Virus record (IMG/VR): IMGVR_UViG_3300026097_000876
Span: 62,001-126,000 of that record
Length of the DNA stretch: 64,000 bases
Source of the DNA: a virus
Reading direction: 5' to 3' (one strand)
The position numbers and the translations under genes are program-made. Below the pieces are notes generated by a model. That model ran no database searches and had not been told where the DNA came from. It worked only from the letters and a program-made list of their open reading frames with translations. Of this stretch, positions 21,054 to 30,481 are shown piece by piece (positions within the stretch are counted from its first letter, which is position 1; the number at the start of each line of letters is the position of its first letter).

Positions 21054-21782
21054 TTAAATGACCCATTCGATTGTTTTTGACGATTCAAAAATTCTATCAT
21101 ACTCTTTTGATTCCATGGTGTGTAATTTTATTTGCCAGTCATTAATAAACTCTTTTGTACTGTCAGTTATCTTATAGTGTAACACGTTTTCTACAAAATT
21201 ACAATGTTCTAATGGCAGAGGATGATCTTCAATATACCATTCATTATCTCGTAAATATTGCGGTCTTGTTTTATCCTTTTCAATATTAGGATACCAGGAT
21301 AATTCAGTAAGTGTTTTAGTTTTAGGTTCAACCCATTGTTTATACATGTCTAATATTTTAGATATTGTTTCATGTTCTAATAGTATATCGTCAGTATAAG
21401 GATTGTTGATACTAGTACTGATTACATTAGCACCAGTTGTTTTTAATGCCAATAGTGTACTTGCAATTAAATTACAATCTCGATAAACATAATATTCTAA
21501 ATCATCATGTTCGATATTCTGATTAAAGATATTTCCTCTAGTTACCCATTCGCCATTATATCTATCTTCTCTAAAAAAGTTACTCCACATAATTATAATT
21601 GTATCGTCTTTGTTAAACTTTTTTATAGCATTTGTTTCCCAGATTCTATTAGCAATTAATTGGTTACCGCTGCCTAACTTTCCACAGTTGTAACCTTCCT
21701 GAGATTCTCTAATTATAATATCTGCCCATGTAGGATAATAGTATTTTGTAAAGCTGCATCCATAAGCAAACACTCGACTCAA
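21054..21782 (-). CDS. SGNH-hydrolase-like protein
   Basis: About 242 residues. FAYGCSFT near the N-terminus matches block I in the GCSHT style; GSGNQ forms block II, and HPLP near residue 203 may be the catalytic His block. No ATG exists: translation would begin at the TTG overlapping the gp62 stop or at the GTG at 21773. Related to the protein at 33198. Probable carbohydrate esterase or acyltransferase. Confidence 0.6.
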   Translation of the reverse strand: MSRVFAYGCSFTKYYYPTWADIIIRESQEGYNCGKLGSGNQLIANRIWETNAIKKFNKDDTIIIMWSNFFREDRYNGEWVTRGNIFNQNIEHDDLEYYVYRDCNLIASTLLALKTTGANVISTSINNPYTDDILLEHETISKILDMYKQWVEPKTKTLTELSWYPNIEKDKTRPQYLRDNEWYIEDHPLPLEHCNFVENVLHYKITDSTKEFINDWQIKLHTMESKEYDRIFESSKTIEWVI

Positions 21783-22234
21783 AGTTTAACTCCGTCGAAT
21801 CCGTTGTCTTTAGCTAACTGTTGTAATTCTTTTTTAGTATACATAGATGCAAGCATTTCTATTTCATCTATTTTTTTGTTCGGATAAAGCTCTTTTAAAA
21901 ACTTAGATGCTTTACTGTTGTCCTGAGTTTTTTTCTTGTGCCCTATCCACTGATGATATTCTATTTTACCTGTGTTTCCGCTTAAACATAACAGTTGCCA
22001 TAATAATTTTTTATGTCGTTGCAACGTAAAAAAATGTTTGTTGTAATATTCATTAGTTTTAAAAACCGCTAGTTCTTGTTTTTCTCGCGACCCCTTAACA
22101 CAACTGACATATCTGTTTAAAAGATAAAAGCTAACTTGCTTTCGATCGTCCTCTGTTAATTCGTCCCACACAGACATACCGCCCATGTCAATTGCGGCTA
22201 ATATATCTTTTAATGGAAGTTTTTGTGATGCCAT
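21779..22234 (-). CDS. Clamp-loader small subunit gp62-like
   Basis: 151 residues from MASQK at 22234 (an earlier TTG start is less likely). Matches the remembered cyanophage gp62 pattern: DILAAIDMGG, ELTEDDRKQVSFYLLNRY, TNEYYNKHFFTL, LLWQLLC. With gp44 it loads the sliding clamp gp45; neither of those is in the window. No enzymatic motif expected. Confidence 0.7.
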   Translation of the reverse strand: MASQKLPLKDILAAIDMGGMSVWDELTEDDRKQVSFYLLNRYVSCVKGSREKQELAVFKTNEYYNKHFFTLQRHKKLLWQLLCLSGNTGKIEYHQWIGHKKKTQDNSKASKFLKELYPNKKIDEIEMLASMYTKKELQQLAKDNGFDGVKL

Positions 22235-22242
22235 ATGAGTTC

Positions 22243-22500
22243 TCAATTACTATCTTTTATAATATAATACGTTGTTACTATTTTGTCAAGTTGTTTTTTT
22301 AATGTAGGATTTGTTAGTGCAAGTTCACATAGTTCCTTCCAAGCACTATAATCTAATAGTTCGCCTTGTGCTCTAGCAACAGAAAAAGGATCTCCACCTA
22401 CGATCCAGCGTTTAATCTCAGGAAGATCGCGATACCGAGCGTAGACAACACCGTCGCTACGCTCGTATATCAATGGCTCGCCTGGAATTAATTTAGCCAT
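22243..22500 (-). CDS. Conserved hypothetical protein of marine T4-like phages
   Basis: 85 residues beginning MAKLIPGEPLIYERSDGVVY, similar to remembered cyanophage hypothetical proteins, with WIVGGDPFSVARAQG in the middle. Function unknown. Overlaps its upstream neighbour by 8 bases. Confidence 0.72.
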   Translation of the reverse strand: MAKLIPGEPLIYERSDGVVYARYRDLPEIKRWIVGGDPFSVARAQGELLDYSAWKELCELALTNPTLKKQLDKIVTTYYIIKDSN

Positions 22501-22753
22501 TCAATCGTGCAATTAGCTCTTCTTTTTTAAGACTAGCATTTGCTTTGATTCCTTTTTCCTTGCAAAGAGCAAGCAAGTCTTTTTTAGCCATAGTAGTTAA
22601 ATCAGCCTTTGTACTTTTAGTCGAAACTGTTTTTGTTTTGATTGACATAGGCGACTTTGTTTCTTCTTTTACTTCTGATTTTTGCGCATCTTGTGTAATA
22701 ACCGGAGTGTCCGGAATATCTAATCCAAATAACTTCTTTAACCAATTAAACAT
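22493..22753 (-). CDS. Small protein with SAP/HeH-like C-terminal domain
   Basis: 86 residues: an amphipathic N-terminus (MFNWLKKLFGL), a Lys/Thr-rich linker, and a C-terminal helix-extended-helix (KDLLALCKEKGIKANASL) like SAP/HeH or Rho-N DNA-binding domains. Probably binds nucleic acid. Cotranscribed with the cupin gene upstream. Confidence 0.65.
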   Translation of the reverse strand: MFNWLKKLFGLDIPDTPVITQDAQKSEVKEETKSPMSIKTKTVSTKSTKADLTTMAKKDLLALCKEKGIKANASLKKEELIARLNG

Positions 22754-22763
22754 AATACTTCCT

Positions 22764-23117
22764 TTAGTTTGTTTTAGTGCCTACTGTGCGACGAACAATG
22801 TCGTCGTGATTAAATTCAGCCCAGTATAGTTCAAAAGCGACACCGTCTTCTAAACCTTCAAACTGGTGAATCTTACCTGGCTTCACCTGCGTGAAGTCTC
22901 CTGCTTCAAGAATAGTCTCGTCAACTAGTCCTTCCTGCTCTCCGTCTTGCCAAACACGAACAATCATCTTGCCCGACTCTACAAAGAACCCGTTCCATTT
23001 GTACTGATGTTCATGTTCTGAACATTTGTATCCTGCTTTGTATTCAATCCGGTGGAACTCTAGTACACCGTTTGCGTGGATCAATTCTGTAGATCCCCAA
23101 ATTTTTCCTGACTTCAT
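22764..23117 (-). CDS. Cupin-domain protein
   Basis: 117 residues with cupin motif 1 (CSEHEHQYKWNGFFVESGKM) and motif 2 (ADFT/GKIHQFE): His, His, Glu and later His metal ligands are visible. Small cupins act as sugar isomerases, epimerases or sensors; the substrate is unknown. Starts on the stop of the gene before it (TAATG). Confidence 0.78.
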   Translation of the reverse strand: MKSGKIWGSTELIHANGVLEFHRIEYKAGYKCSEHEHQYKWNGFFVESGKMIVRVWQDGEQEGLVDETILEAGDFTQVKPGKIHQFEGLEDGVAFELYWAEFNHDDIVRRTVGTKTN

Positions 23118-23623
23118 TATAACAATTCTCCGTATCTAATAAGTTCCGTTTGTCGAGTAACATCCTTAATAAAAAATGCACAAATTGGATCGTCTCCATC
23201 CTGCAATGGTATACTCAAAAGTTGTCCATTTTTAACTTTAGGAAAATACCATTTCACATCGTTATAATAATTAGTTACCTTGATTTCTGCAAACTCGGCC
23301 TTGAAGCTGGTAAGAGGATTAAACAAGAATGCTTCGAATCCCCTATCGCCGATACTAGTTAACGGTAGTACTTCTAAGTCATTTCCGCTGTCACTACAGC
23401 CAACAGCAATATGCCAATCAATTGGCATTTGTATCTCTACTTGACCAATTTGTAGTACAATACTAGGAGAGCTAAATGCTTCTAAAAATATTAAAGGTAT
23501 GTAAAAAAAGTCAGGTGTAGTTTGATCGCTATTATCCAATACACTAAATCTAATATCTTCTTCTATTTGATCTGGCAGGGTATTTAAATCCAATGCTTTA
23601 TTTTCTAATGTTAGTATATTCAT
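23117..23623 (-). CDS. Conserved protein downstream of uvsW, function unknown
   Basis: 168 residues, beta-rich, with FYIPLIFLEAFSSPSIVLQIG and KWYFPKVKNGQLLSIPL segments. Follows uvsW by one base and precedes the cupin gene with a TAATG junction, so it is part of the uvsW operon. No family assignment. Confidence 0.7.
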   Translation of the reverse strand: MNILTLENKALDLNTLPDQIEEDIRFSVLDNSDQTTPDFFYIPLIFLEAFSSPSIVLQIGQVEIQMPIDWHIAVGCSDSGNDLEVLPLTSIGDRGFEAFLFNPLTSFKAEFAEIKVTNYYNDVKWYFPKVKNGQLLSIPLQDGDDPICAFFIKDVTRQTELIRYGELL

Positions 23624-25087
23624 TTAATTCCAATCCACCTTTTCTATAGTAAATGGGTATTGCGCCTCTTTGTAAAACTTTTTACGTTGTGTGAGATGCC
23701 GCTTCGCATACTTGCATGTTGATGTCAAGTCCCATATTTGTACGAAGTCTTTGTCCTTTGCCTTTCTTACGCCTCTACCAATTGATTGAATAACTCTAAC
23801 AAAACTTTTGCCAGGCTCAAGAAGAACAAGATTAAAGATACGTGGAATGTTAAGTCCAACAGCCGCTACACCATATGTTGCAATAATAACTTCGTTAGTG
23901 CCTTCCTTGATTGTATCGTATGTTTCTTTTCTATCTTTATTCTTAACAGCGCCACTTACAAATGTGCTGCCTGGTATAAGTTCTGCTAGTGCTTCTCCTG
24001 CACTAATTCTATCTACTAGTATAAGTGTGTTGCCTGATTCTTTTACTGTGCTTAATAATTTGCCTATGTATTCTAATCGTTTTGTATTTGTTGTTAGATA
24101 TTTTAATTCTTCTTGATAGCCTGCATGTGCTACTGTATCAATTAACTGTACTACGTTAACGTGACACTCAGATAATACACCTTTATCCTGTAGTTCTTTT
24201 GCACTGATCTGTCCAATTACTGGACCTAGGCTAGCATGAATACTTTCAAACTCAAACTTCTCTTTGGGTACTGTACCAGTTAGTCCCCAACGGATCGGTG
24301 CATTGCGTAAGTTACGAGTCAGTAAGTTTTTAAGAACTTCTGCCTTTGCCTGGTGTACTTCGTCGACAATAATAGTGCTCACATCTTCTAAGAACTCTGC
24401 AAGGCTTAGTACAGCCGTGCCGTCTTTATGCTTCTTGTCTAGAATATTCAAACTCTGCCAAGTGCAAATAGTGTGAGTCTTACCTAACATCTTTCTGTCG
24501 CCAAAGTATACACCTACATCTAGTCCACAGTTGATGTAGTCTTCTTCTGTTTGTTCTACCAACGACTTGTTAGGTACAATAACTAAACTACGTCCATACT
24601 TCTCGCTCATATGCGACAGTGTAGCTGTTGTAATTGTTTTTCCTGCGCCTGTTGCAATCTGCTGTAGACTCTGCGGGTTCTTTGCAAAGTTGTTAATTGC
24701 TTCTACTTGATAGTCACGAAGAATAATATCTTCGCCTTCTGCTGGATGACCTTTGGGCCATACAACACCTTGCTCTTTCCAGTAGTTCTCTGTTACTTCC
24801 GGAAAGTTTAAATCGATAGGATGACGTCTATCTTCAATATCAACTATTTGAACGTTGTTTTTTGCAAGTACATCACTAACAACATCGAGATGATTAACAT
24901 AGCCGGTTCCGCCAATACCAAAGAACGCAACTTTGCCGTCCCAGCGTCCTAGCTTATATTGCGGCATATATTTTGCATACGGCACTTCAAATTTTAGTGC
25001 ATTAGCGAGTTTTCGTCGTACATCTACATCTAGTCCTTCTAGCTTGATGTTTACTTCATCTTCGATTATTAGTTTACACGCTGACAT
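23624..25087 (-). CDS. DNA helicase UvsW (SF2)
   Basis: 487 residues. Superfamily 2 motifs in order: Q-like region, motif I ATGAGKTIT, motif II IVDEVH, motif III GLTGT, motif V ATYGVAAVGLNIP, motif VI QSIGRGVRKAK. UvsW unwinds branched DNA and R-loops and turns off origin initiation late in T4 infection. The N-terminal 90 residues match the UvsW N-domain style (GRWDGKVAFF). Overlaps the 417-residue gene upstream by 14 bases. Confidence 0.93.
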   Translation of the reverse strand: MSACKLIIEDEVNIKLEGLDVDVRRKLANALKFEVPYAKYMPQYKLGRWDGKVAFFGIGGTGYVNHLDVVSDVLAKNNVQIVDIEDRRHPIDLNFPEVTENYWKEQGVVWPKGHPAEGEDIILRDYQVEAINNFAKNPQSLQQIATGAGKTITTATLSHMSEKYGRSLVIVPNKSLVEQTEEDYINCGLDVGVYFGDRKMLGKTHTICTWQSLNILDKKHKDGTAVLSLAEFLEDVSTIIVDEVHQAKAEVLKNLLTRNLRNAPIRWGLTGTVPKEKFEFESIHASLGPVIGQISAKELQDKGVLSECHVNVVQLIDTVAHAGYQEELKYLTTNTKRLEYIGKLLSTVKESGNTLILVDRISAGEALAELIPGSTFVSGAVKNKDRKETYDTIKEGTNEVIIATYGVAAVGLNIPRIFNLVLLEPGKSFVRVIQSIGRGVRKAKDKDFVQIWDLTSTCKYAKRHLTQRKKFYKEAQYPFTIEKVDWN

Positions 25088-26327
25088 GTATAAATTTCCT
25101 CTGACTCCTACTCCAGTATCCTTCAGATACCTTGTCGTTGCATATAATTTGTAAATCGCATTGTTGCGAAAATGCTGTTACATGATTAAAACGTAAACTC
25201 CTAGAATCGTAATTAACTACACAATTAGGAACCCATCCTGATTTAATTAAAGGTTTAGGAAGTTTACTACTATTAATATACACTATTTTTGTATTTTCTG
25301 CAACTGGATTATTAAGTTTCTTTTGTTTTACATATTCGTTAAATGGATCAGAACCGTCTAGTCTAAACAATACAGATACGTCTTCAGAGTTTATAGAATA
25401 TTTTAAAGAATTATACGTTTCTACTAATTTATCAAATGCGTTATTTTCATCAAGTACAATTAGTATTGGAAATCTTTTTAATTCGGTTACACTAGATATA
25501 ATTTGATCAAAATTAAATTCATTATTGATTACTATTTCAGGATTATCTCTATTAATTATGATCTGAGACAAAGTTGAGTACTCTCTAATATATTGATTAA
25601 TATTATCAAATGAATGTAAACCATATAAGTACCTTCTTTCGTAATATAATACTATGTTATCTTTAGGATCGCCTATTGTTTTTAACAAATAGTTTACAGC
25701 ATTATCAGGTAAGTTTTTAATTTTATAATCATAAACTCCTGGAATGTACTCTTCTTTATTTTCATAATAACCTAAAAGAACATTGTATGCATCTAATATT
25801 TCTTGCTGTATTTCAAATTTGTGTTCGAATCGTTTAGCAATTTGCATTAGCTTAAACAAGTTTTCTGCATTTACTGGGAAGTGATGCGTGTGCTTATCAT
25901 ATTGTGTATTACGTAACGGATTTAAGTTTTTAATCTCTTGTACACGTTTAATAATTTTATTAGAAAAAGGAAATCTAATTGCTAAAAATTCTTCGTTATT
26001 TCGAGACACTATTCTAAGCCAGTGAGAGCGATCTATTTCTCTAAGGCCGTATTTTTTAATTTTAGAAATTGCTAAAACATCAATGTTTTTTTCGTTAAAC
26101 TGATCTGCATAATCATTAGTTAACTTTTCTTTAACTAGTGCATATTGTCTATCAGTCATCGCAACACCTTTAGACAATTGCCTAGCAATGCTAATTAAAA
26201 TAGTTGCATCGTTTTGTTTTAGATGAAATCCAAAATCTTCATAAGAAGTTTTTCCTTGTTTAGGAATTCTAACACCAGTTAGTAATGTTAGACAGTCCTC
26301 GCAAGTCGTAGGTTCTAGTACATTCAT
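25074..26327 (-). CDS. Large protein coupled to UvsW, function unknown
   Basis: 417 residues. N-terminal pair CEDCL may bind metal; the middle has a basic helical segment (FSNKIIKRVQEIKNL) and HTHHFPV; the C-terminal half has alternating hydrophobic strands (FPILIVLDENN) suggesting a Rossmann-like or inactive helicase domain. No Walker motif. Its overlap with uvsW and own promoter suggest a partner or regulator of UvsW. The start is six bases after a sigma-70 -10 box, hence leaderless. Confidence 0.7.
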   Translation of the reverse strand: MNVLEPTTCEDCLTLLTGVRIPKQGKTSYEDFGFHLKQNDATILISIARQLSKGVAMTDRQYALVKEKLTNDYADQFNEKNIDVLAISKIKKYGLREIDRSHWLRIVSRNNEEFLAIRFPFSNKIIKRVQEIKNLNPLRNTQYDKHTHHFPVNAENLFKLMQIAKRFEHKFEIQQEILDAYNVLLGYYENKEEYIPGVYDYKIKNLPDNAVNYLLKTIGDPKDNIVLYYERRYLYGLHSFDNINQYIREYSTLSQIIINRDNPEIVINNEFNFDQIISSVTELKRFPILIVLDENNAFDKLVETYNSLKYSINSEDVSVLFRLDGSDPFNEYVKQKKLNNPVAENTKIVYINSSKLPKPLIKSGWVPNCVVNYDSRSLRFNHVTAFSQQCDLQIICNDKVSEGYWSRSQRKFIHVSV

Positions 26328-26333
26328 AATAGT

Positions 26334-26362
26334 ATTATACGATACTATAGTTTAGAAGTCAA
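26334..26362 (-). promoter_or_regulatory. Sigma-70 type promoter for the uvsW operon
   Basis: TTGACT (26362-26357), 17 bp, TATAAT (26339-26334), six bases, ATG at 26327. Confidence 0.78.
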
Positions 26363-27190
26363 GCGTTTAAGTGGTAAACCTGATGCAATTTCTTCTACAG
26401 TCCATTCAGTATGAGCGTAGTCGTTTAGCCATTGTTGCCTGTCAGGTTGGGGAGGATTGTTTATGTTGGTAAGACTCTTAATACTTACGTCCCATGCTAG
26501 GCTTGATTGTGATGTATATGCCGGTACACCTTCTAAGACGCTGTGTATGCCTGGGTTAGACGTCCAACTAACAGTACAGTATATGTCGTTGAAATTCATA
26601 TCGAAGTCGTCGTATGTGTCTTTTAATTGTATAGGTTCTTGCCTGTACACGTTCCTATATTGTCTTTCGATTGCTTCTAGTCTACATCTTGGATGTGCTC
26701 GAAATATAATAGGACGATCTGTGTGTGCTTGTACGTTTTCGATAGTGTCCATTACCCATCGACTCATACGTGGTTGATTGCGCCACTGTTCGCTCTTTTC
26801 GTGTTGTCCTGCTATTAGAACATAATCGCCGTCGGATCTCCAAGGCTTACAAACCAGTCCCAAGCTATCAGCCCTAGTCCTATCATTGTTTTGCTCACCA
26901 AAGTAAGCATCTCTGTTAATTCCATTTAATCCTACCTTCCATGTTGTTCCACGTTTGATACCACCTACTTCTAAGACAACCACCGGTTTGGATCTGGCTC
27001 TAGCGGCTTCCCAAATAGCTTTGTTTCCAGACATACGACCATTCCAAAGAACGCTCCAAATAACATCAACGTCGGCACTAGGATCATTGTCAACACAATC
27101 ATAGCCAAGAGACTCAGCACCGCTAACAAAAGCGTCAAACACAGGTCGGCTGTTGAGTGCTCCATATTGTCTCCAAAGGCTAAACTTCAT
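26345..27190 (-). CDS. Capsule-type glycosyltransferase-like protein (paralogue A)
   Basis: 281 residues. The C-terminal half carries the KpsC/LipB-like pattern: IIFRAHPRCR, then TVSWTSNPGIHSVLEGVPAY and DRQQWLNDYAHTEWTVEEIASG. The same layout occurs in three more genes of this island (28007, 28935, 39203). It probably transfers or binds an activated sugar. Last gene of the sugar island; overlaps the gene before it by 11 bases. Confidence 0.68.
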   Translation of the reverse strand: MKFSLWRQYGALNSRPVFDAFVSGAESLGYDCVDNDPSADVDVIWSVLWNGRMSGNKAIWEAARARSKPVVVLEVGGIKRGTTWKVGLNGINRDAYFGEQNNDRTRADSLGLVCKPWRSDGDYVLIAGQHEKSEQWRNQPRMSRWVMDTIENVQAHTDRPIIFRAHPRCRLEAIERQYRNVYRQEPIQLKDTYDDFDMNFNDIYCTVSWTSNPGIHSVLEGVPAYTSQSSLAWDVSIKSLTNINNPPQPDRQQWLNDYAHTEWTVEEIASGLPLKRLTSKL

Positions 27191-28019
27191 TCCAGTACGC
27201 TTCTGTTCTATTTACCATTAAATCTTTAGACAAACTTTTTCCAGAATTTTTTCGACCACCTTTCATGTGATCAATCCATTTTCCAAGTTCGCTATTAATT
27301 AACGGGTGACCACCTCCGCCTGTCTTAGCGGTGTTGTTGTAAATATTAGCACTATAATCGTATGACTGGAAATCTTTATATTTGTTCAATAAATGTCCGA
27401 ACACATAACTGTCATGCCATTCTTCTAATGTGAAGATTCCGTTGTCTGCATCTTCATACATAAGTTCAAAATCCTCTAAGAAACTATGACACACAGGATG
27501 ATTTAGATTCATTCCGTAAAACCCACACTCCGGCCATGTTTGTGATCCTTTGCCTCGGCCAACGTATGTAATGTATGCACTATTAGGAAGCAATTCTTTA
27601 AACTGTTCATAACTCCAGTCACTGTGTACATATGTATCCGCATCCATCCATACACACCAGCCCGTAGACCGCGCACAAGCGTCGTACACAGCATAAGTTT
27701 TGTTAGCGAACCGTATAGCGTCCCATTTAAATTCTTTGTGCCAGTCGCGTGGCCTACGTGCTTTAATTGCATCAGGAGGGATGCCATTTGCCTTAGGATC
27801 ATCTTTCCATCGTTCTTTAAATGCTGTTAGTTTAGGTAGATGTTCTTTTGCATCTAGTACAGTGATACGATCGTCATCTACAACAGGTGTACAATCTTCT
27901 GTATATACTAACAATTCAATACGTGAATCTACACGTTTACTAAAACTATCTAAAAATCTTTGACCATATAATTCTAATCCAGGCTTGTGAAATGTTGTTA
28001 CTACTGTTATTTTTTCCAT
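27180..28019 (-). CDS. Glycosyltransferase with GT-A fold
   Basis: 279 residues from MEKITVV at 28019. Early Rossmann-like strand (ITVVTTFHKPG), DxD motif in VWMDADTYVH, and acceptor-side Gly/Trp segments (GSQTWPECGFYGMN). A nucleotide-sugar glycosyltransferase; donor and acceptor unknown. Overlaps both neighbours by about a dozen bases. Confidence 0.75.
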   Translation of the reverse strand: MEKITVVTTFHKPGLELYGQRFLDSFSKRVDSRIELLVYTEDCTPVVDDDRITVLDAKEHLPKLTAFKERWKDDPKANGIPPDAIKARRPRDWHKEFKWDAIRFANKTYAVYDACARSTGWCVWMDADTYVHSDWSYEQFKELLPNSAYITYVGRGKGSQTWPECGFYGMNLNHPVCHSFLEDFELMYEDADNGIFTLEEWHDSYVFGHLLNKYKDFQSYDYSANIYNNTAKTGGGGHPLINSELGKWIDHMKGGRKNSGKSLSKDLMVNRTEAYWNEV

Positions 28020-28948
28020 GCATATTCTCTCATATGTTTCCAGCATTCGCCGGATCTTAATTCATCTAATGTCCAATGACTCATCGCAAGTCTTCTAAGC
28101 CATGCTTCTCTGTCAAACTCAAAATTTGGATTTTCAATATTTTTAAGATTTGTATTTGCCACATCTCTAGCTTGACTGCGTTTAGGATCAATTACAAAAA
28201 TTGGAACACCTTCAATAGCGGCAATTACCGCCGGACTGCTATTGTAACTAATCACAGCGCATGCATCATGTAAGTCTTTTAACAAAGAACTAGTCGGAGA
28301 TGAAATTTCTACTTTATGTCCTATTGCTTTGAGCTGTTGAATGTGTTTGTCAATTTTTTTGTCACCTGGATGAAATCGTACAAGGATACGTTTATCTGTA
28401 AATTTTCTTAAATTTTGTAACAAGGGATGTAACCAATTAATAATTTTTAATCCGTCCATACTCCATCCACCATCACGTTGACAAGTAATCAGAATATAAT
28501 CACCATACTTTTTCCAAGGTTTGAGTTGTAGTCCTAATCTATCTCGCAACTTGCCCCAACGTGCAGGATCAATTTTATCGTCACAGTATTCTCCCGTGGT
28601 TGGAAAAATACCATCATAGCTGTATCTTAAATATGATTTAGTATTTCCAGGATCGTATGCTAAAAATAAGTTACTGTCAGCAATAATAGTTCTACCTCCT
28701 AATTCAGATTGCGAAGATAATACTCGACGGCGTAAATCTAAATGAGGTACATTTTTACTACCTGGATGAACAAACCCTTGTAATATACCAACATCTGCTG
28801 GCTCGTATTGAAACGTATTAATTAGTTGACCTTTATCTTCTAATGAACGCACACCTTGAATAAAATACTCTAAAAGTTTTGGTTTTTCTTGATTCTTATT
28901 TCCAGGTGGTATTGCTTTCATATAAGCATTAACTTTAAAAGGCCTCAT
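28007..28948 (-). CDS. Capsule-type glycosyltransferase-like protein (paralogue B)
   Basis: About 313 residues from MRPFKV at 28948. Shows the paralogue pattern most clearly: ILVRFHPGDKK, AVISYNSSPAVIAAIEGVPI, IENPNFEFDREAWLRRLAMS, HWTLDELRSG. Compare genes at 26345, 28935 and 39203. Likely glycosyl transfer on a cell-surface or virion glycan. Confidence 0.68.
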   Translation of the reverse strand: MRPFKVNAYMKAIPPGNKNQEKPKLLEYFIQGVRSLEDKGQLINTFQYEPADVGILQGFVHPGSKNVPHLDLRRRVLSSQSELGGRTIIADSNLFLAYDPGNTKSYLRYSYDGIFPTTGEYCDDKIDPARWGKLRDRLGLQLKPWKKYGDYILITCQRDGGWSMDGLKIINWLHPLLQNLRKFTDKRILVRFHPGDKKIDKHIQQLKAIGHKVEISSPTSSLLKDLHDACAVISYNSSPAVIAAIEGVPIFVIDPKRSQARDVANTNLKNIENPNFEFDREAWLRRLAMSHWTLDELRSGECWKHMREYAWKK

Positions 28949-29807
28949 CGTATAATCCTTTTTCTTCAATCATTTTTACTACACTTCCGCTTCCTAATTC
29001 TGGTACTGTATATTGACAGTACGCTAAGAAATGTAATAGTTCAATAAATTGTTCTTCTGGGGGGTAATAAGGATCTTCAATATTGGATAGGTCTTTATTA
29101 GCAACTTGGTCGACACAAGATGGCGCCATAGTAAACGCAGGAATACCATAATGCATAGCTTCAAGAGCTGCCATACTTTGATAGGTTACTACCGAATGAA
29201 TCTGTTCTCTAAAACACTGTGCTGCCACACTATTATCTTTAATGCGTTCAAATCTTAAACCTTTATCTCTAATAATAATAGGACGATCTGTGTGTTTTTT
29301 AATTTCAGCAATTGTAGAGTTTAACCATTCTTGTTTAGTAATATTATAAAACTGACAAGGCTTTTCTGACGGAGTAACAACTAAGATAGGACCGTTTTGT
29401 TTAGACTGATCTTTTTTGCCGTTGTATTGCATATAAGGAGCAACTTTGACTAATTTTTCAAATCTATCACCTGGCATACTTTTGTATTTTGTATGCTGAA
29501 TATTATTTTTTACAACTCTATAAAAAATTTTCTTTTTCATTAAGTTGCCCATATAACCGTTATCAATATAATAAAACGGTCGACCAGTTTCCCAACATTT
29601 ATAAATTTCTTTACGTTTAGTCATGCTTCTGAATGCTACTGGAATTTCTATCGGCCAGGGTGATTGAGAAATTTTACTTGCAATTTCTTTTCGATCTATA
29701 ATCCTTGCATTAGTGCCCGCACCCCAATGTTTTAAAATTTCATCATCGCCGTTAATCATAAGCATAGATGGCTTATCATTTTTCCCTAGCATATCAAATG
29801 TACCCAT
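28935..29807 (-). CDS. Capsule-type glycosyltransferase-like protein (paralogue C)
   Basis: 290 residues with FYYIDNGYMGN, IIIRDKG, SVVTYQSMAALEAMHYGIPA and YTVPELGSGS, the same set as the gene at 39203. The DNGYxGN block is shared only by paralogues C and D, so these two are the closer pair. Confidence 0.66.
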   Translation of the reverse strand: MGTFDMLGKNDKPSMLMINGDDEILKHWGAGTNARIIDRKEIASKISQSPWPIEIPVAFRSMTKRKEIYKCWETGRPFYYIDNGYMGNLMKKKIFYRVVKNNIQHTKYKSMPGDRFEKLVKVAPYMQYNGKKDQSKQNGPILVVTPSEKPCQFYNITKQEWLNSTIAEIKKHTDRPIIIRDKGLRFERIKDNSVAAQCFREQIHSVVTYQSMAALEAMHYGIPAFTMAPSCVDQVANKDLSNIEDPYYPPEEQFIELLHFLAYCQYTVPELGSGSVVKMIEEKGLYDEAF

Positions 29808-30481
29808 TATACCTCCATCATCTCAAATAATTCGTTTTTCCACAGTTCGTTAAACTCACAGTTACGATAGTTTTCAAACCAAGGGCCGCCTTCTGTGTAG
29901 TGTATTAGTTTAGGAGTTTCGATATCGTCATATACTCCTACTAGGTAGTTCCATGTGTGATCTAGTTTGCCAATCTCTTCGTCCTTGAGCCAACTGAATC
30001 TATGGAAGTATGCTCCGTTTAGTTCTGGATCGTTTACCATATCCTGTGTTAGTCTAGCGTTACTAGGGTGCGCACAGTTAAATAGTACAGCACTAGACCA
30101 GTTCTTGCGTGGATAGATGGTTTGCTTTTGTCCGTCCATCTTCATACCTTCTTTAGGAGTGTAATCATGTTGCACACACATGACAGCGTACTTGTCATCT
30201 GCTTGATCAAACAACTCTTTAATATCTGTTGTAAGGATCATGTCACAATCTATAAACAAAGCCCAGCCTTTGAAGTTAGCCAATTCAGGTACTAAGAAGC
30301 GTGTAAATGTAAATTCAGTACTTGCTAACTTATCCACAGGGCGTGTGTACCAACCTGCATCACGCAATTCTTGTTGTACTAGAGGACGTACTTCTGCTGT
30401 TGGTGATCTACTTATAATACTATGCTTGCACACTTGATATGCAATGTCCTCTCGAGGATCGTAACCTACAAATACTTTCAT
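29807..30481 (-). CDS. Glycosyltransferase, GT8-like
   Basis: 224 residues from MKVFVGYDPRED at 30481, whose ATG overlaps the stop of the gene before it. DxD motif in LFIDCDMI, with the GT8-type opening VGYDPRE. Probable retaining transferase using a nucleotide sugar. Acceptor unknown. Confidence 0.75.
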   Translation of the reverse strand: MKVFVGYDPREDIAYQVCKHSIISRSPTAEVRPLVQQELRDAGWYTRPVDKLASTEFTFTRFLVPELANFKGWALFIDCDMILTTDIKELFDQADDKYAVMCVQHDYTPKEGMKMDGQKQTIYPRKNWSSAVLFNCAHPSNARLTQDMVNDPELNGAYFHRFSWLKDEEIGKLDHTWNYLVGVYDDIETPKLIHYTEGGPWFENYRNCEFNELWKNELFEMMEV

